From NCBI GenBank assembly GCA_026225395.1, contig JAMFSR010000017.1, positions 1 to 64,000 on the forward strand: a stretch of DNA of 64,000 nucleotides, in the 5' to 3' direction. The notes beneath the pieces are model-generated. The model saw only the letters and a list, made by a program, of their open reading frames with translations, did no database searches and was not told where the DNA came from. This document shows positions 8,801 to 17,780 of the stretch, in pieces. Position numbers and translations under genes: made by a program. This stretch comes from Granulicella sapmiensis. Lineage in GTDB: Bacteria; Acidobacteriota; Terriglobia; Terriglobales; Acidobacteriaceae. Every line of letters begins with the position of its first letter. The first letter of the stretch is position 1.

Positions 8801-9144
8801 CTACGGACTTCTACAAAGGCCAATCGCGCAGCAGCTACTTCAACCCTGCGGCGTTCGCTTATCCGTCGGCCAACGCTGGACGCTTCGGCAACGCGGGCGT
8901 GGGCATCCTGCAGGGTCCGGGGACGGCAGCTGTTTCTCTTGGGCTGGCGAAAGTCTTTCCTATTACGGAAGCCGTTCATCTGCGCTTCGAGTCGACGTTC
9001 ACCAACATCCTCAACCATACCAACTTCGCTCCACCGGCTACGCAGCTGGATAACACGCAAACCTTCGGCCAACTCACTGCCGCCACCACGGCAGAGAACG
9101 CCGGCAACCGCACCGGTCAGCTCGGGCTTCGGCTCGACTTCTAA
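5806..9144 (+). CDS. TonB-dependent receptor, Oar-like, with carboxypeptidase regulatory-like domain
   Basis: A 1112-residue outer-membrane protein. A Sec signal peptide (about 1-22, ending LHAQ) is followed by a carboxypeptidase regulatory-like (CarboxypepD_reg) Ig-type domain (about 25-115, with the GxIRGTVxDSTGA pattern), then a plug-like region with LPLNNR and DG motifs, and a long beta-barrel ending in GLRLDF with a terminal Phe as outer-membrane barrels do. Such Oar-like receptors are numerous in Acidobacteria and are thought to import large substrates, often glycans, energised by TonB; the substrate here cannot be told. No SusD-type partner is adjacent. The first ~550 bp are much more C-ending in codon choice than the remainder, which may reflect exchange between receptor genes. 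A terminator-like hairpin follows. Confidence 0.9.
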   Translation: MKYPARLALVLFALLFASTLHAQSTFGSIRGTAVDSTGASVPGSTATLRSVDQSTTRTATTDTSGAFLFENLKPGKYTIAVAHSGFSTTNLNGIALDARQDLRVNVTLTISADNTTVEVNAGPDQIDTEDAAISDSKNNQLITQLPLNNRASTTSPLGSLALSANVQQDSNGYIALGGASSSMINFSVDGISTANVRQNGALQDAYPSQEGIASVKVTAFNNSAEFSQVGDVTFTTRSGGNKIHGSLFEYFQNDVLDADPYGFSGKAPKHFNTFGGSLSGSVTVPHVYNGRDKTFFFLDYEGNRRATATLQQFLVPSTLDRTGNLTDIGGPIIPTSQISPTALALLTYLPQPNVSGQSSYNYENFQPTPSHTDGVDLRVDQIIGSRNSLYARFSRKNISSSYANPFLPDDVDSIHNRSLLVSDTFTITPRLLNEARYGFTNVTTSVNFPIQGSTALSQLDLTGVDISQHPLTHAFPTFNFNAGTGFTAIGRDKAGITQSRTTQISDNVTYTLGKHTLKAGIDVRRVRYFDLESFAPEFGSDDFGDFNFQPTFTGNSFGDFLVGEPTTLYFAVSSPDVGGTATQYSFFAQDEFQLNSRFTLSYGLRWQVLPSFSEDGGNLANFDQSNNSIVVPDNLAAYLTQQNIVSSNLAFQQSFNACSLNQGGPCTKYITASQDGLPEGLRQTYKGDFQPRVAFAYRPFNDTKTVVRGGFGIYTMTNLGPLSFNNSGNPTSNLHVYSNSGTQAAPLIKFPNTAPASVGVVYGGGGLDQGVDPHYRDPQSNQWSLTLERQLSANNSLRASYVGMHTYRLSVTEDLNQIPASTTPYDTGATAGTYVDTRAPYQNWTTLYSTFNAGKANYSAFELEATHRMIHGLYYDANYTLAKNQADNQGDTPSGFAGEVNYGIPIADRFHINNDYGNQEGTRRHRVLLTGVYQLPFGAGRTFVNHSRLLNNVIGNWDINTITLLETGPWLTPSISPSLDQSNTNVVNRGATARPDVVSTDFYKGQSRSSYFNPAAFAYPSANAGRFGNAGVGILQGPGTAAVSLGLAKVFPITEAVHLRFESTFTNILNHTNFAPPATQLDNTQTFGQLTAATTAENAGNRTGQLGLRLDF

Positions 9145-9160
9145 CCTGACCACAGTTCAG

Positions 9161-9195
9161 GAGCCCATCCTTTGCACTTCGCGAGGGATGGGCTC
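9161..9195 (+). terminator. terminator hairpin of 5806-9144 receptor gene
   Basis: Perfect 10-bp stem GAGCCCATCC / GGATGGGCTC (9161-9170 with 9186-9195), 17 nt after the stop codon. Confidence 0.6.
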
Positions 9196-9265
9196 TAGTG
9201 TTTGCGGGGCTTCATCGAACACTTAAGAACTATGCAGTTTGACTTGACGTCCGGCAAGAAAATCA

Positions 9266-9289
9266 GGGTGCGAGCCGAAGCTCGCACCC
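9266..9289 (-). terminator. terminator of 9348-13001 receptor gene
   Basis: Perfect 10-bp stem (9266-9275 with 9280-9289). Read on the minus strand the loop is TTCG and the stem is followed by TGATTTTCTT, a typical intrinsic terminator about 60 nt after the receptor stop codon. Confidence 0.75.
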
Positions 9290-9347
9290 CAAGGGCAACA
9301 GTTCTTCCTTTGTCGGCGGAGTCTTACTACGCCAACCTCATGGCTGT

Positions 9348-12300
9348 CTAGAAGTACAACTTCACGCTCCCTTGGAAGACACGGGCCGCGTTTGAGGTGG
9401 AAGTGACCTGACCAAAGTTTGCCGACGTTAGAACCGCGTTGTTGCCCGTGGTGCCTCCAAGTGTTCCCGTTGTTGTCCCGGTTGGGATATTGAAGTTTGG
9501 ATGGTTCAACAGATTGAACGATTCCACGCGGAGGTCAAGCGCTAGACGTTCATGGATCGGGAAGATGCGTGATATCTGCGCATCCACGTTGTAGGCAGGA
9601 ATGCCGCGTAAACTATTCCGTCCGAGATTCCCCAACGTCCCCAACTGCGGACAAGTTGTAGCCGAAACGGTGTTGTTCGGGACGACTAGAATTGGACAGC
9701 TAGCCGTAACTTGCGCGAACGCCGCGGGGTTTATGTACTCGCGTGTTGCTTCACCGACAGGAAGTTTCCGGAACGCAACGCGCTGGTAAATGGGAACTCC
9801 GGGAACCAGGTTAGGACGGTCTAGTCCGTTGTTATCCGTCAACGAGTTGTCCTGACCTGAGGTCACCGTGAACGGCGCGCCGCTGAGGATCTGCACCTTC
9901 GGTGCAATCTCCCAGTTATTCAACAGCAACGATTCAAGGCGGTTCAGGGCGAACTTACTTTTTGCGATCAGCACCACATTTTCTATGTGGCGATAGTCGG
10001 CTCCGCACGGTCCGTAGTCGAGACTTGGATTGTTGGGGCTCGACACGCTACTGGCGGCGAGATCGCCGACACCGTCCGCTTCATTCAGGCACTTCGACCA
10101 TGTCCAGTTGGCCAGCAAGCTGAAGCTGGACGACAGGCGATGCTGAATTGTAGAGATCAGACCGTTGTAGTTCGCCGTTCCATAATCTCCCACCACGACA
10201 GACCCGCCACCACCGCCGCTGTATTGATTTCCTTGCGTCGGATTCGCGATCGTGAGCGCAAAGCGCGCATTCTGATTGCCGGTCTGCGAGCAGTTGGATC
10301 CCGGTGCGTAGTTCTTTGCCGCGAGCAGGAAGACCGAACCTGGTCCCGTCTCCACAATACCGGTACAACCCGTGCGGTTCGCACCCCATACGCCTGGGAT
10401 GAAGACCGCGTTGTCATAGGGATAGCCGATCGGCGCGTGACGCGTTCCGTTCCCGATGTAATCCAGTTGCAACTGCCAGCCATGTCCAAACTCATGCTGC
10501 ACACTCGCCGTGTATTGGATCGTATACGACGGGTGAAAGTGCGCCGGCAGCACGATGAACTGACCTTGTGCCGGGAATACGGCCTGCGCCTTGGTCGGTA
10601 CTACCGGTTGAGGGAATGGGTTCGTGTTCACGCCGTTCACGAGCCAAGGGTTCGTGAAGCTCAACTGCCCGGAGGTCGCCGGACTTACCGCGGTCGCAAA
10701 CGGAGGGTTCTGGTTGACGCGTTGCGCGGTGAAGAAGTTCACCTCGTCGTAGATCAGCTCCGTACCGGCTCGTATCACTGTCTTGCCATCGCCGGTGGGG
10801 TCGTACGACAGTCCGAAGTTCGGCGAAAACTGTACCGCCGAGTTCTGCGTAAACTGCCGCGACACACCGGGATCGCCGTAGAAGGACGATCCGGCGGGCG
10901 CTGTTGGATACACCGAGCTGATCTGGTTTGCCAGGAACGCGGTCATGCTGAAGGTGGACCCCCGGTTGAAGTAATCCACCGGCATGTAATCCGGCGACCA
11001 GCGTAATCCGGCCACCAGTGTGAGCCGTTTGCTGGCGTGGAACGTATCCTGCGCATACAGGCTGGGTATCGGCGCACGCAGCGCGTTCTGCTGCTGCTTG
11101 CTCTGCTGGAAGGCGCTCATCGCTCCCTCCAGCAAATCCAGGTTGGCATCTCCGACGACGGCGCCTCCGTTCGGTCCGTTGCCGCTGTATGTGCCCGAGA
11201 ATGTAAAGGTCCCGTTGGACTCATACGCGCCTACGATGTTCAGTTGGTTGCGCACATATTCTCCTCCGAACACGATCTGGTGCCTGCCGCGGACCATGGT
11301 CACTTCATCGGAAAAAGAGAGCGAGTTGTCGTTGTAGTGGCCCGGCGCGCAGGTGCCGCAGTAAGTACTGAACTTGTTGGTGACAGTGGATTGAAAGCCC
11401 GTAGGCACAGCGCAGAAGATGTTCACTTGCAGCGTGCATGCATTGATGCCCGGCGCTGACGAACGCACATCGACCCTGCGCGTCACCGTCGCGTGGAACG
11501 AGTTTACTGTCTTCGAGTTGATCGTAAAGTCTTCGCCGATCGTTGCTGTCTGCACCCGCTCATAATTGCCCGGTGCGGGTGTCGCCAGCAGGATGTTTGT
11601 CTTCGAAAAGAAGCTCGGCGACTGATATCCGTCCAGCATGTAACGGCCATAGAAATGGTTTCTTGCGTTGATTGTGTAATCCACTCGCGTTATCAACTGC
11701 TTGTCGAATAGCTCTGAGGGAATGGCATAGCTGACCACGCCGCAGTTGCTTGGATCATTAGCCGCGACAATCGGAGGCAGGTACGCCTGCAACGCGAGCG
11801 CCTGCGCATTCCATGTGGGGACGGTCGTATATTTGTCACCCGGAATCACCGCACCGGTAATCGGGTCCAGCAGTTGGAGGAATTTTCCGTTCGCCTGGCA
11901 GGCCGGACCATCGGTTACCGAAAAATCGCCGGCCAGGTTTGCCGCTGTGGGGACATGTGCGGTCGTCGCCGCGGTTGCCTGATCGTTCTTCAGCCACTGA
12001 TATCCGAAGAAGAAGAACAGCTTGTCCTTTCCGTCGTAAAGTTTTGGAAGAATGACCGGTCCACCGATCGTTCCGCCATACTGATTCTGGTGCAGCGTAT
12101 CCTTGGCCGTGCAGGTGGTTGCAGGAGCAACCGGCGTACAGGTTGAAAAGAAGTTCTGGCCGTCGAAGTAGTTGTTGCGAATGAACTCGAATCCGCCGCC
12201 GTGAAACAGATTCGTTCCCGAGCGTGTTACAACGTTCACCAAGCCGCCGCTGTGCATGCCGTTCTGCGCACCGAGTGCCGACGATTCCACACTGAACTGC

Positions 12301-13001
12301 GCGACCGCATCCGGAAAGGGGAACGGCAGGTTGCCATTGCCCATGTAGTCATTGTTGTCGCCGCCGTCCAGCCTCCACATCGTCGTGTTGCCGTTGCTGC
12401 CGGCAATCGAAACCGAGATCGTCTGATACGAATACTTGCTGCCTGTGAAATCGCCTGCCGGAGCTGGTGCCGAGCCACCCGAAGTTGTGATCAACGCGGT
12501 CATTTGTCGTCCATTCAGCGGCATTTCAGTCACCGCCGTCTGGTCGATCGTCTGTTTGAACGAGGGGTCTTCCGTCTGCAGGGCAAGGCCTTCGGCCGTT
12601 ACTGTGATCTCTTCGGTTGCCTTTCCAACTGTCAGCTTTACATTGACGGCGATGCTGCTGCCCACTTCAAGCACAGCGCCCTTTTCAACGTAGGTTTGAA
12701 AACCCGGCGCGGCTACCTTCACAGTGTAGGTGCCAATCTCCAGGTTGGGGAGGCTGTATTGGCCACTGGAGTCGCTGGTGGCCGTGTGTACAGTCTGGGT
12801 GGAGTTCTGCACCACGGTGATCGTTGCGTTGGGGACGATTGCTCCGCTGGGATCGGTGATCGATCCCTGGATGTTTCCTGTGCCGGCCACCTGAGCGCTA
12901 GCGCTCAAAACGAGAACGGTAAACAACAAGACGGAAAGAGCTTGCAGGCTCACTGCAAACCGACGCGCATACGTCACAACATGCCTCAGAACATGACTCA
13001 T
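9348..13001 (-). CDS. TonB-dependent receptor, Oar-like, with carboxypeptidase regulatory-like domain
   Basis: A 1217-residue outer-membrane receptor. The frame is open to 13055, but the ATG at 12999-13001 (MSHVLRHVV) is preferred because AGAGG lies 6 nt upstream. An N-terminal signal (hydrophobic stretch ending SASAQ) is followed by a carboxypeptidase regulatory-like domain (GNIQGSITDPSGA pattern, about 40-125), a plug region with LPLNGRQ and DGGDNND, and a large beta-barrel ending SVKLYF. It is the second Oar-like receptor in tail-to-tail array with 5806-9144, but is too different in sequence to be a recent duplicate. The substrate is unknown. The 3' end is served by a clean TTCG-loop terminator. 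Confidence 0.9.
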   Translation of the reverse strand: MSHVLRHVVTYARRFAVSLQALSVLLFTVLVLSASAQVAGTGNIQGSITDPSGAIVPNATITVVQNSTQTVHTATSDSSGQYSLPNLEIGTYTVKVAAPGFQTYVEKGAVLEVGSSIAVNVKLTVGKATEEITVTAEGLALQTEDPSFKQTIDQTAVTEMPLNGRQMTALITTSGGSAPAPAGDFTGSKYSYQTISVSIAGSNGNTTMWRLDGGDNNDYMGNGNLPFPFPDAVAQFSVESSALGAQNGMHSGGLVNVVTRSGTNLFHGGGFEFIRNNYFDGQNFFSTCTPVAPATTCTAKDTLHQNQYGGTIGGPVILPKLYDGKDKLFFFFGYQWLKNDQATAATTAHVPTAANLAGDFSVTDGPACQANGKFLQLLDPITGAVIPGDKYTTVPTWNAQALALQAYLPPIVAANDPSNCGVVSYAIPSELFDKQLITRVDYTINARNHFYGRYMLDGYQSPSFFSKTNILLATPAPGNYERVQTATIGEDFTINSKTVNSFHATVTRRVDVRSSAPGINACTLQVNIFCAVPTGFQSTVTNKFSTYCGTCAPGHYNDNSLSFSDEVTMVRGRHQIVFGGEYVRNQLNIVGAYESNGTFTFSGTYSGNGPNGGAVVGDANLDLLEGAMSAFQQSKQQQNALRAPIPSLYAQDTFHASKRLTLVAGLRWSPDYMPVDYFNRGSTFSMTAFLANQISSVYPTAPAGSSFYGDPGVSRQFTQNSAVQFSPNFGLSYDPTGDGKTVIRAGTELIYDEVNFFTAQRVNQNPPFATAVSPATSGQLSFTNPWLVNGVNTNPFPQPVVPTKAQAVFPAQGQFIVLPAHFHPSYTIQYTASVQHEFGHGWQLQLDYIGNGTRHAPIGYPYDNAVFIPGVWGANRTGCTGIVETGPGSVFLLAAKNYAPGSNCSQTGNQNARFALTIANPTQGNQYSGGGGGSVVVGDYGTANYNGLISTIQHRLSSSFSLLANWTWSKCLNEADGVGDLAASSVSSPNNPSLDYGPCGADYRHIENVVLIAKSKFALNRLESLLLNNWEIAPKVQILSGAPFTVTSGQDNSLTDNNGLDRPNLVPGVPIYQRVAFRKLPVGEATREYINPAAFAQVTASCPILVVPNNTVSATTCPQLGTLGNLGRNSLRGIPAYNVDAQISRIFPIHERLALDLRVESFNLLNHPNFNIPTGTTTGTLGGTTGNNAVLTSANFGQVTSTSNAARVFQGSVKLYF

Positions 13002-13055
13002 AGTTAGCCTCTTTTGAAGTGGAACCGTTGACGTTCGAAGCCTGTCGAACATCAT

Positions 13056-13439
13056 CCCGGCACAATCTTCTATTGGAAAAATTTCGGGGCTAACAGTGCG
13101 CCTGTCAGACAGCTTCTGTCAAGGGGTCGAACACATTAATATTCATCGCATCGCGATCATTAACCGGCGAATGCGCCGAATAGGGTCGTACAAGCGCTTG
13201 TGTAAGAAAATAAGGGCCATAGATGCCCACAGCTTCCACCAATAAACCCGAGACTTTTCGTTGAATAAGGATGTGGCTGAGGGGTACTTGTTAAAGGCCG
13301 CCGCTCGGACCCCGTTGGCGGCGCAGGAGTCAGAGGGGCGATCGTTTCTCTTGTCGAATCAGGAAGATTCCGGATTCGCGCCGTGCCAATTGAGCATCGA
13401 ACCTCGAAGACAAGTTACTGAGATCTGTGAAAGTTTCCC
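13056..13439. other. intergenic region upstream of receptor gene
   Basis: About 385 bp with no supported gene. It should contain the receptor promoter on the minus strand; a TTGACA hexamer (minus strand, near 13122) is present, but I could not pair it convincingly with a -10 element. Confidence 0.4.
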
Positions 13440-13625
13440 TTGGCGACGATCGTCCACATCTTGCTCGCAATCCTCGTCGCGATCCTGCGAGCCTTCGTGG
13501 CGGCTTTCTTCCTGCTGTTCTCGAAGGCCTTTCTCGCCATCCTGATCGTGGCGTTCATCGTCTTCGTCATCCTCGCGCTTACTGAGGTCATCACCGTGGA
13601 CATCTTTCGCCACAAGCACAAGTAG
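13440..13625 (+). CDS. small two-helix membrane protein (61 aa)
   Basis: A 61-residue, almost entirely hydrophobic protein with two likely membrane helices (about 3-30 and 32-50) and a basic His/Lys tail. It begins at a TTG with only a weak GAAAG element upstream, so the start is uncertain. It converges on the 13633 gene with a gap of 7 bp. Real small membrane proteins look like this, but so do chance frames in GC-rich DNA opposite other genes; no homologue is recognised. Confidence 0.35.
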   Translation: MATIVHILLAILVAILRAFVAAFFLLFSKAFLAILIVAFIVFVILALTEVITVDIFRHKHK

Positions 13626-13632
13626 CCGGCCG

Positions 13633-14277
13633 CTACTCGCTCGTCTGTCTGCGCAGCGACAGCATCCAGAACAGCACTACCAGCACGTACACGCCCGAGT
13701 TTGCGTAGGACCACCCCGCAAACATCGCTGCATCCCGCCGCTCGGCAGCGATGTGCTTCCCCGTGGTAGCCATCAGGTCCACCAGGCCAAAGGCGGCCAG
13801 GCCTCCGGTCACCTTCCGCAGAAACTCCGGTGCGCGTCCTGCCAGGGCAAACGCAAACAGCAGGATCATCAGCGCGGATCCGAACATCTCCACGCGGTCC
13901 GCGGGTACCAGCGACTTCGTCGGGAGCGAACGCCACAAGCCCTGGGCGGCCACCGCCGCTACCACGGGCGTCGCCAGCAAACCCCAACGCGCCCTCGACA
14001 AAACCTTCCAGAGCCGCCAGCCAAGCTCGGCTGCCACGAGAATCACCAGCACCAGCGCGGCCAGAGCGAGCCCCTGATACAGGCTCAGAAAGTCATCCTT
14101 GGCCAGGTGCCCAGACAAAAAGTACAACACCGCCGCGCGTACCGGATAGAACACCAGCAGTACTGTAAAAGACGGAATTCGTCCTGCGATCCGGCGCAGA
14201 AACATCAGGGCCAGCAGACCGAACTGCAGCACCAGGCTTACCGACCATATCGAGTTGTTCAGTGCTTCGCGCGTCAC
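13633..14277 (-). CDS. hypothetical multi-pass membrane protein
   Basis: A 214-residue inner-membrane protein with about six hydrophobic segments (roughly 12-28, 38-55, 66-86, 98-115, 125-145 and 185-207). It starts at a GTG (14275-14277). I recognise no family; proteins of this size and plan are common and uncharacterised in Acidobacteria. It is 27 bp downstream of the phosphoesterase gene on the same strand and may share its transcript. Confidence 0.65.
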   Translation of the reverse strand: MTREALNNSIWSVSLVLQFGLLALMFLRRIAGRIPSFTVLLVFYPVRAAVLYFLSGHLAKDDFLSLYQGLALAALVLVILVAAELGWRLWKVLSRARWGLLATPVVAAVAAQGLWRSLPTKSLVPADRVEMFGSALMILLFAFALAGRAPEFLRKVTGGLAAFGLVDLMATTGKHIAAERRDAAMFAGWSYANSGVYVLVVLFWMLSLRRQTSE

Positions 14278-14304
14278 GGGTGACCTGCCGGACCGCTCAC
14301 GAGG

Positions 14305-15654
14305 CTAATCATCGTCCGGCGCGCCGGAAGGCTTTTGCGCCAGGAAGAACGCCGCCGAGTGTGCCGTCTTGATCTTCGGAGCCGGCAGCGGCGTCTGCGA
14401 GTAATTGAAGCAGTCGCTGAAGTCATCGGAGACGCTGTCCCGCGTCCCCAGGCTTCCTACGTCGAATGTCTCTTCAATAAACTTCAGGGTGCTACCGATC
14501 TCATGTTGTGTATGCGAGACATAGCCGGGCCTCGCAAACGGTGAAATTACGATCACCGGCACCCGGAACCCCAGCCCCATGTTGTCCACCTGCGGTGGCG
14601 GCACGTGGTCATACCATCCGCCCCAATCATCCCAGGCTACGAAGATCGCAGTCGAGCTCCACAGCGGGCTGGCTCCAATGGCGTTCACGATACTCGCTAC
14701 CCACTCGGGCCCGTAGTCCGGCGCGCCGGGGTGGTCGGAGTTGTTGAGCGTGGGTACGATCCAGGTCACCTGCGCCAGCTGCCCGGCGGCAATATCGGTC
14801 AGCACCTGGGTCTCTGGCGAGATCACATTCTTCTGCCAGTCTGCTCCAAAGCGTATGTGCGCAATCGCATCGAACGCAGAGATGATGTAGAAGCTGTCGT
14901 TTGTCCCGGGGGCATAATACCTCCAGGTAATGCCCTTTGCGTCGAGCAGGTCGCCCATGGTCTGGTAGTCGAAGCAGGGAAACGGACCTGGGAGATCGGT
15001 TCCATTCGGCCCCACTAGGGAGACCGTCGTGCCTCCTGGAGCGTCACATCCCCATGCCGCGCTCGTGTTCGGATTCTCCGAGGCTTCTCCCGATTGGCCG
15101 GCGATCATGTACTGATGCGCCACAAAGCTTGGCCCGGTATTGGACTGAAACATCCGGTCACCGAGCGTGAACTCCTGCGCCAGCGTCCAGTAGGGCGCCA
15201 CCTGGCTCTCCGGGATGTAGGAGTAGGCGTACAGGCCGCCGCCGTTGGCTTCGCTGAAACCATCCATCTTGCCGCCGTCCCACTGTCTCCACCAGCCGCC
15301 ATGCGAGTGGTCGAGGTCCGGCCCATTGCCCAGGTTGGTCGGTTGCAGCTTCACCACGGTGCTTCCGCTCATGCCGGTTTGCGCCGTATCCGCCCCCGGA
15401 AAGCCATTGAACATGTTATCGAAGGACCGGTTCTCCTGCATGATGACCACGATGTGCTGGATCGGCGGGACACTCGGAATAAAAGGGGGCTGAGCAGGAG
15501 CGGGAATAGGCACGGGAGCAGGAGAGGGAACAGGGATCGGAGCAGGGGTCGAAACAGGCGTAGGCGTCACCACGGCCTGCTGCACGTTTCCGCCGCAACC
15601 GGCTAGAGCCAACAAACTCACCTGCAAACACAGCCCGACCTTAAAGCGTGACAT
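14305..15654 (-). CDS. phosphoesterase-family lipoprotein (phospholipase C / acid phosphatase type)
   Basis: A 449-residue lipoprotein. The start at 15654 (MSRFKVGL) gives a signal ending LALAGC, a lipobox, so the mature protein is lipid-anchored; the frame is open further up to 15756 but those residues do not look like a leader. A Pro/Val/Thr-rich linker (about 28-60) precedes the catalytic domain. Its opening [16 protein letters not shown] is the signature of the phosphoesterase family that includes bacterial phospholipase C and acid phosphatases, and [14 protein letters not shown] plus a His-rich HTQHEIGST segment supply further metal ligands. It probably hydrolyses phosphate esters outside the cytoplasm; the substrate is not determinable. 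It converges with nothing and is divergent from 15926. Confidence 0.85.
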   Translation of the reverse strand: MSRFKVGLCLQVSLLALAGCGGNVQQAVVTPTPVSTPAPIPVPSPAPVPIPAPAQPPFIPSVPPIQHIVVIMQENRSFDNMFNGFPGADTAQTGMSGSTVVKLQPTNLGNGPDLDHSHGGWWRQWDGGKMDGFSEANGGGLYAYSYIPESQVAPYWTLAQEFTLGDRMFQSNTGPSFVAHQYMIAGQSGEASENPNTSAAWGCDAPGGTTVSLVGPNGTDLPGPFPCFDYQTMGDLLDAKGITWRYYAPGTNDSFYIISAFDAIAHIRFGADWQKNVISPETQVLTDIAAGQLAQVTWIVPTLNNSDHPGAPDYGPEWVASIVNAIGASPLWSSTAIFVAWDDWGGWYDHVPPPQVDNMGLGFRVPVIVISPFARPGYVSHTQHEIGSTLKFIEETFDVGSLGTRDSVSDDFSDCFNYSQTPLPAPKIKTAHSAAFFLAQKPSGAPDDD

Positions 15655-15925
15655 GGGAATCCATCTCGTGGAGATTTTCAACCTGAACAATGCACGAACG
15701 GGCGCGTAGCTTCTGGAGGACCCTTCTTGACTTGCGCGGAAGCTCCATTGGAACACACGAAAACCGGCGCTGTCATGCCGAAACCCACGGCGCCGAGTCC
15801 GGGAACGCTCTGAAAGGCTGAACTCTATGAGATATACGACGGATCGGCCGCCGCAGGCGGTTCACACCGGCCATCACCGCGACTATTTCTTCGAAGTCGC
15901 ATCTATACAAGGAGAGGTTTCTCTG

Positions 15926-16516
15926 ATGCCACGGTCCACCGTACTCCTGTTAGCCCTGGCCACTCTGTCCGCGACCGCCGCCGTTGCTTCGGCGCAAAGC
16001 GCGTACCCTGCGGGCCCCGATTCCCAGAACTATACCCAGTCCCAAGCCGCGCCAATTCAGCGCAACTACAACAGCCAGCCCGCGTACAACCAGCAAGATC
16101 CGAACAACGGTCAGCAAGGCTACAACAACGGCCAGCAAGCGCCTCCCCCGGCCAATTACCAGGGAAACGGCGATCCGAGCGCCCAGGGTGGTTATGCTCA
16201 GGGTGGTTACCCTGACGGTGCGTACGCTCCTCCGCCGGTCGCTTACGCTCCCGCGCCTTATCCTTACTACGCCTATGGATATCCCTACGGCTATTACGGC
16301 TACCCCTATGGCTATGGTTACGGCGTCGGGATTGGCTTCGGCTTTGGTGGCTATTATGGCGGCTACCGTGGCGGTTACTACGGCGGGCGTGGCGGCTACG
16401 GTTACGGTGGTGGCTATGGCGGCGGAGTTCACCCCATCGGCGGCGGCTACGGTGGTGGCTTCCATGGCGGTGGTGGTGGCGGATTCCACGGTGGCGGCGG
16501 CGGAGGCCATCGCTAA
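15926..16516 (+). CDS. exported Tyr/Pro/Gly-rich low-complexity protein
   Basis: A 196-residue protein. The start at 15926 is chosen because GGAGAGG lies 8 nt upstream and it opens with a clean signal peptide (MPRSTVLLLALATLSA, cleavage near VASAQ). The mature chain is low-complexity: Gln/Asn/Tyr-rich (about 25-80), Pro/Tyr-rich with repeated YGY units (about 90-130), then Gly-rich with GGYGGG and FHGGGGG repeats to the end. No enzymatic domain is visible; such chains suggest a structural, surface or periplasmic matrix role. The next gene is a paralogue with the same leader and same type of tail but with an added folded domain, and both are followed by hairpins that begin with AATGCCCC. Confidence 0.7.
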   Translation: MPRSTVLLLALATLSATAAVASAQSAYPAGPDSQNYTQSQAAPIQRNYNSQPAYNQQDPNNGQQGYNNGQQAPPPANYQGNGDPSAQGGYAQGGYPDGAYAPPPVAYAPAPYPYYAYGYPYGYYGYPYGYGYGVGIGFGFGGYYGGYRGGYYGGRGGYGYGGGYGGGVHPIGGGYGGGFHGGGGGGFHGGGGGGHR

Positions 16517-16538
16517 ACCGCATCACAGCAGCACAAAG

Positions 16539-16586
16539 AATGCCCCGATCCAGGTCGACCGAAACGTCCACAAGGATTGGGGCATT
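16539..16586 (+). terminator. hairpin after first Tyr/Gly-rich gene
   Basis: Arms AATGCCCCGATCC (16539-16551) and GGATTGGGGCATT (16574-16586) form a 13-bp stem with one G-T pair and a 22-nt loop, followed by a short T-rich stretch. Confidence 0.65.
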
Positions 16587-16694
16587 TGTTTGTCTGGAGT
16601 GGAGAAACAAGCCATCGGATACCGGACATGCGCACGCGGAACACCGGAACTCTTGAGGAAAAACCGCGTCTAAACGGGCAGAGGTTTTTTCACG

Positions 16695-17567
16695 ATGCAA
16701 CGGTCAACTGTATTTCTTCTTACCCTGGCAGCGCTGACCGCGCCTGCCGCAACCTCGTTCGCGCAGAATGCCTATCTGGTGGGCGCAGGTGCTTCCGGCT
16801 ACGCAGAGCCCGCGCCGGCGCCGATCGAACGCGCCGCGCCCCAAAGCGGCTACCAGAACAACTATCCTCCTCAAAACAGCCAGCCGCCGCGGCCCATGCC
16901 CACGCCTACCGTCGTCACCACGACTCCGGCGCAGGGTGTGCTTGTGCGCGCCGACCGTCCCAACGGCGTCCAGACTGTTGCAGCCGACGCAAACCGCGTG
17001 GAGCTTCGCCTCGACCACGGCCGCGCCAACATCAGCGTTCACGACCCCGCAGCCAACCAGCTCGTCCTCGTCGACCTGCCCGGCGGCCAGACACAACTGC
17101 TCAAGAACGGCTTCTACACCTTCAACGCCGATACCAACACCGTCCGCGTCTTTTCCGGTGAAGCCGATGCCTTCGTCGGCAACGGCGACCACGCGATCAA
17201 GGTCAAGGGCGACGATCAACTGGTCTTCGCCGGCCCGCAGAGCCACACCACCTACTCCGATCCGTACTACGCGCGCCAGGACATCCTGGGCGGCCAGTAC
17301 TCCAATGGCCAGCAGGCGGGTGGTTATCCCCCTCCGGCTTACGTGCCCGCGCCGGTCTATGGCGGCTATGCTCCTTACGGCTATGGTCCTTATGGCGACG
17401 GCTACTACGGTGGTTATCCCTACTACGCCTACGGCTACCCGTACTACCCGTACTACGGCTGGGGATATCCCATCGGCATAGGCTTCGGCTGGGGCGGGGG
17501 CTTTTACCGCGGCGGTTACGGCTACGGTGGCGGCTTCCACGGTGGCGGCTTCGGCGGACGACGCTAA
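16695..17567 (+). CDS. exported protein with FecR-like domain and Tyr/Gly-rich C-terminus
   Basis: A 290-residue protein with a signal peptide (MQRSTVFLLTLAALTA, cleavage after FAQ) nearly identical in pattern to that of the preceding gene. A Pro/Gln-rich spacer (about 40-75) leads to a folded region (about 78-180) with alternating strands (VRADRPNGVQTV, VELRLDHGRANISV, VRVFSGEADAFV) resembling FecR/DUF6600-type beta repeats; this resemblance is an inference. The C-terminal ~100 residues are Tyr/Pro- then Gly-rich, ending GGGFHGGGFGGRR. It looks like a duplicate of 15926-16516 that gained or kept the middle domain. A role in the cell envelope is likely; no enzymatic motif is seen. Confidence 0.75.
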   Translation: MQRSTVFLLTLAALTAPAATSFAQNAYLVGAGASGYAEPAPAPIERAAPQSGYQNNYPPQNSQPPRPMPTPTVVTTTPAQGVLVRADRPNGVQTVAADANRVELRLDHGRANISVHDPAANQLVLVDLPGGQTQLLKNGFYTFNADTNTVRVFSGEADAFVGNGDHAIKVKGDDQLVFAGPQSHTTYSDPYYARQDILGGQYSNGQQAGGYPPPAYVPAPVYGGYAPYGYGPYGDGYYGGYPYYAYGYPYYPYYGWGYPIGIGFGWGGGFYRGGYGYGGGFHGGGFGGRR

Positions 17568-17592
17568 CAGCACTTCAAACAACGCAACACAG

Positions 17593-17625
17593 AATGCCCC
17601 GCTCTCACCACGAGAGCGGGGCATT
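17593..17625 (+). terminator. terminator after second Tyr/Gly-rich gene
   Basis: Perfect 13-bp stem AATGCCCCGCTCT / AGAGCGGGGCATT (17593-17605 with 17613-17625), 7-nt loop, followed by TTCC. The outer half equals that of the hairpin at 16539 while the inner half differs with compensating changes. Confidence 0.75.
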
Positions 17626-17780
17626 TCCGTTAGCACGCAAATGCAACAACATGCAGGTGCCTTTCTTGGAACCTCTCCGAATTTCACAAACCATTGTTGT
17701 TGCACTAACGGTGCAATTGCACGCAACGCTCACTCTGGTCGCAGGCAGGAAGGACAACGTCCCCGCCCAAGGAGCCTGCG

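Noticed and set aside
9987-11006. Antisense frame (339 aa) over the second receptor gene
   Set aside because: Arg/His-rich shadow of the receptor gene in another frame.
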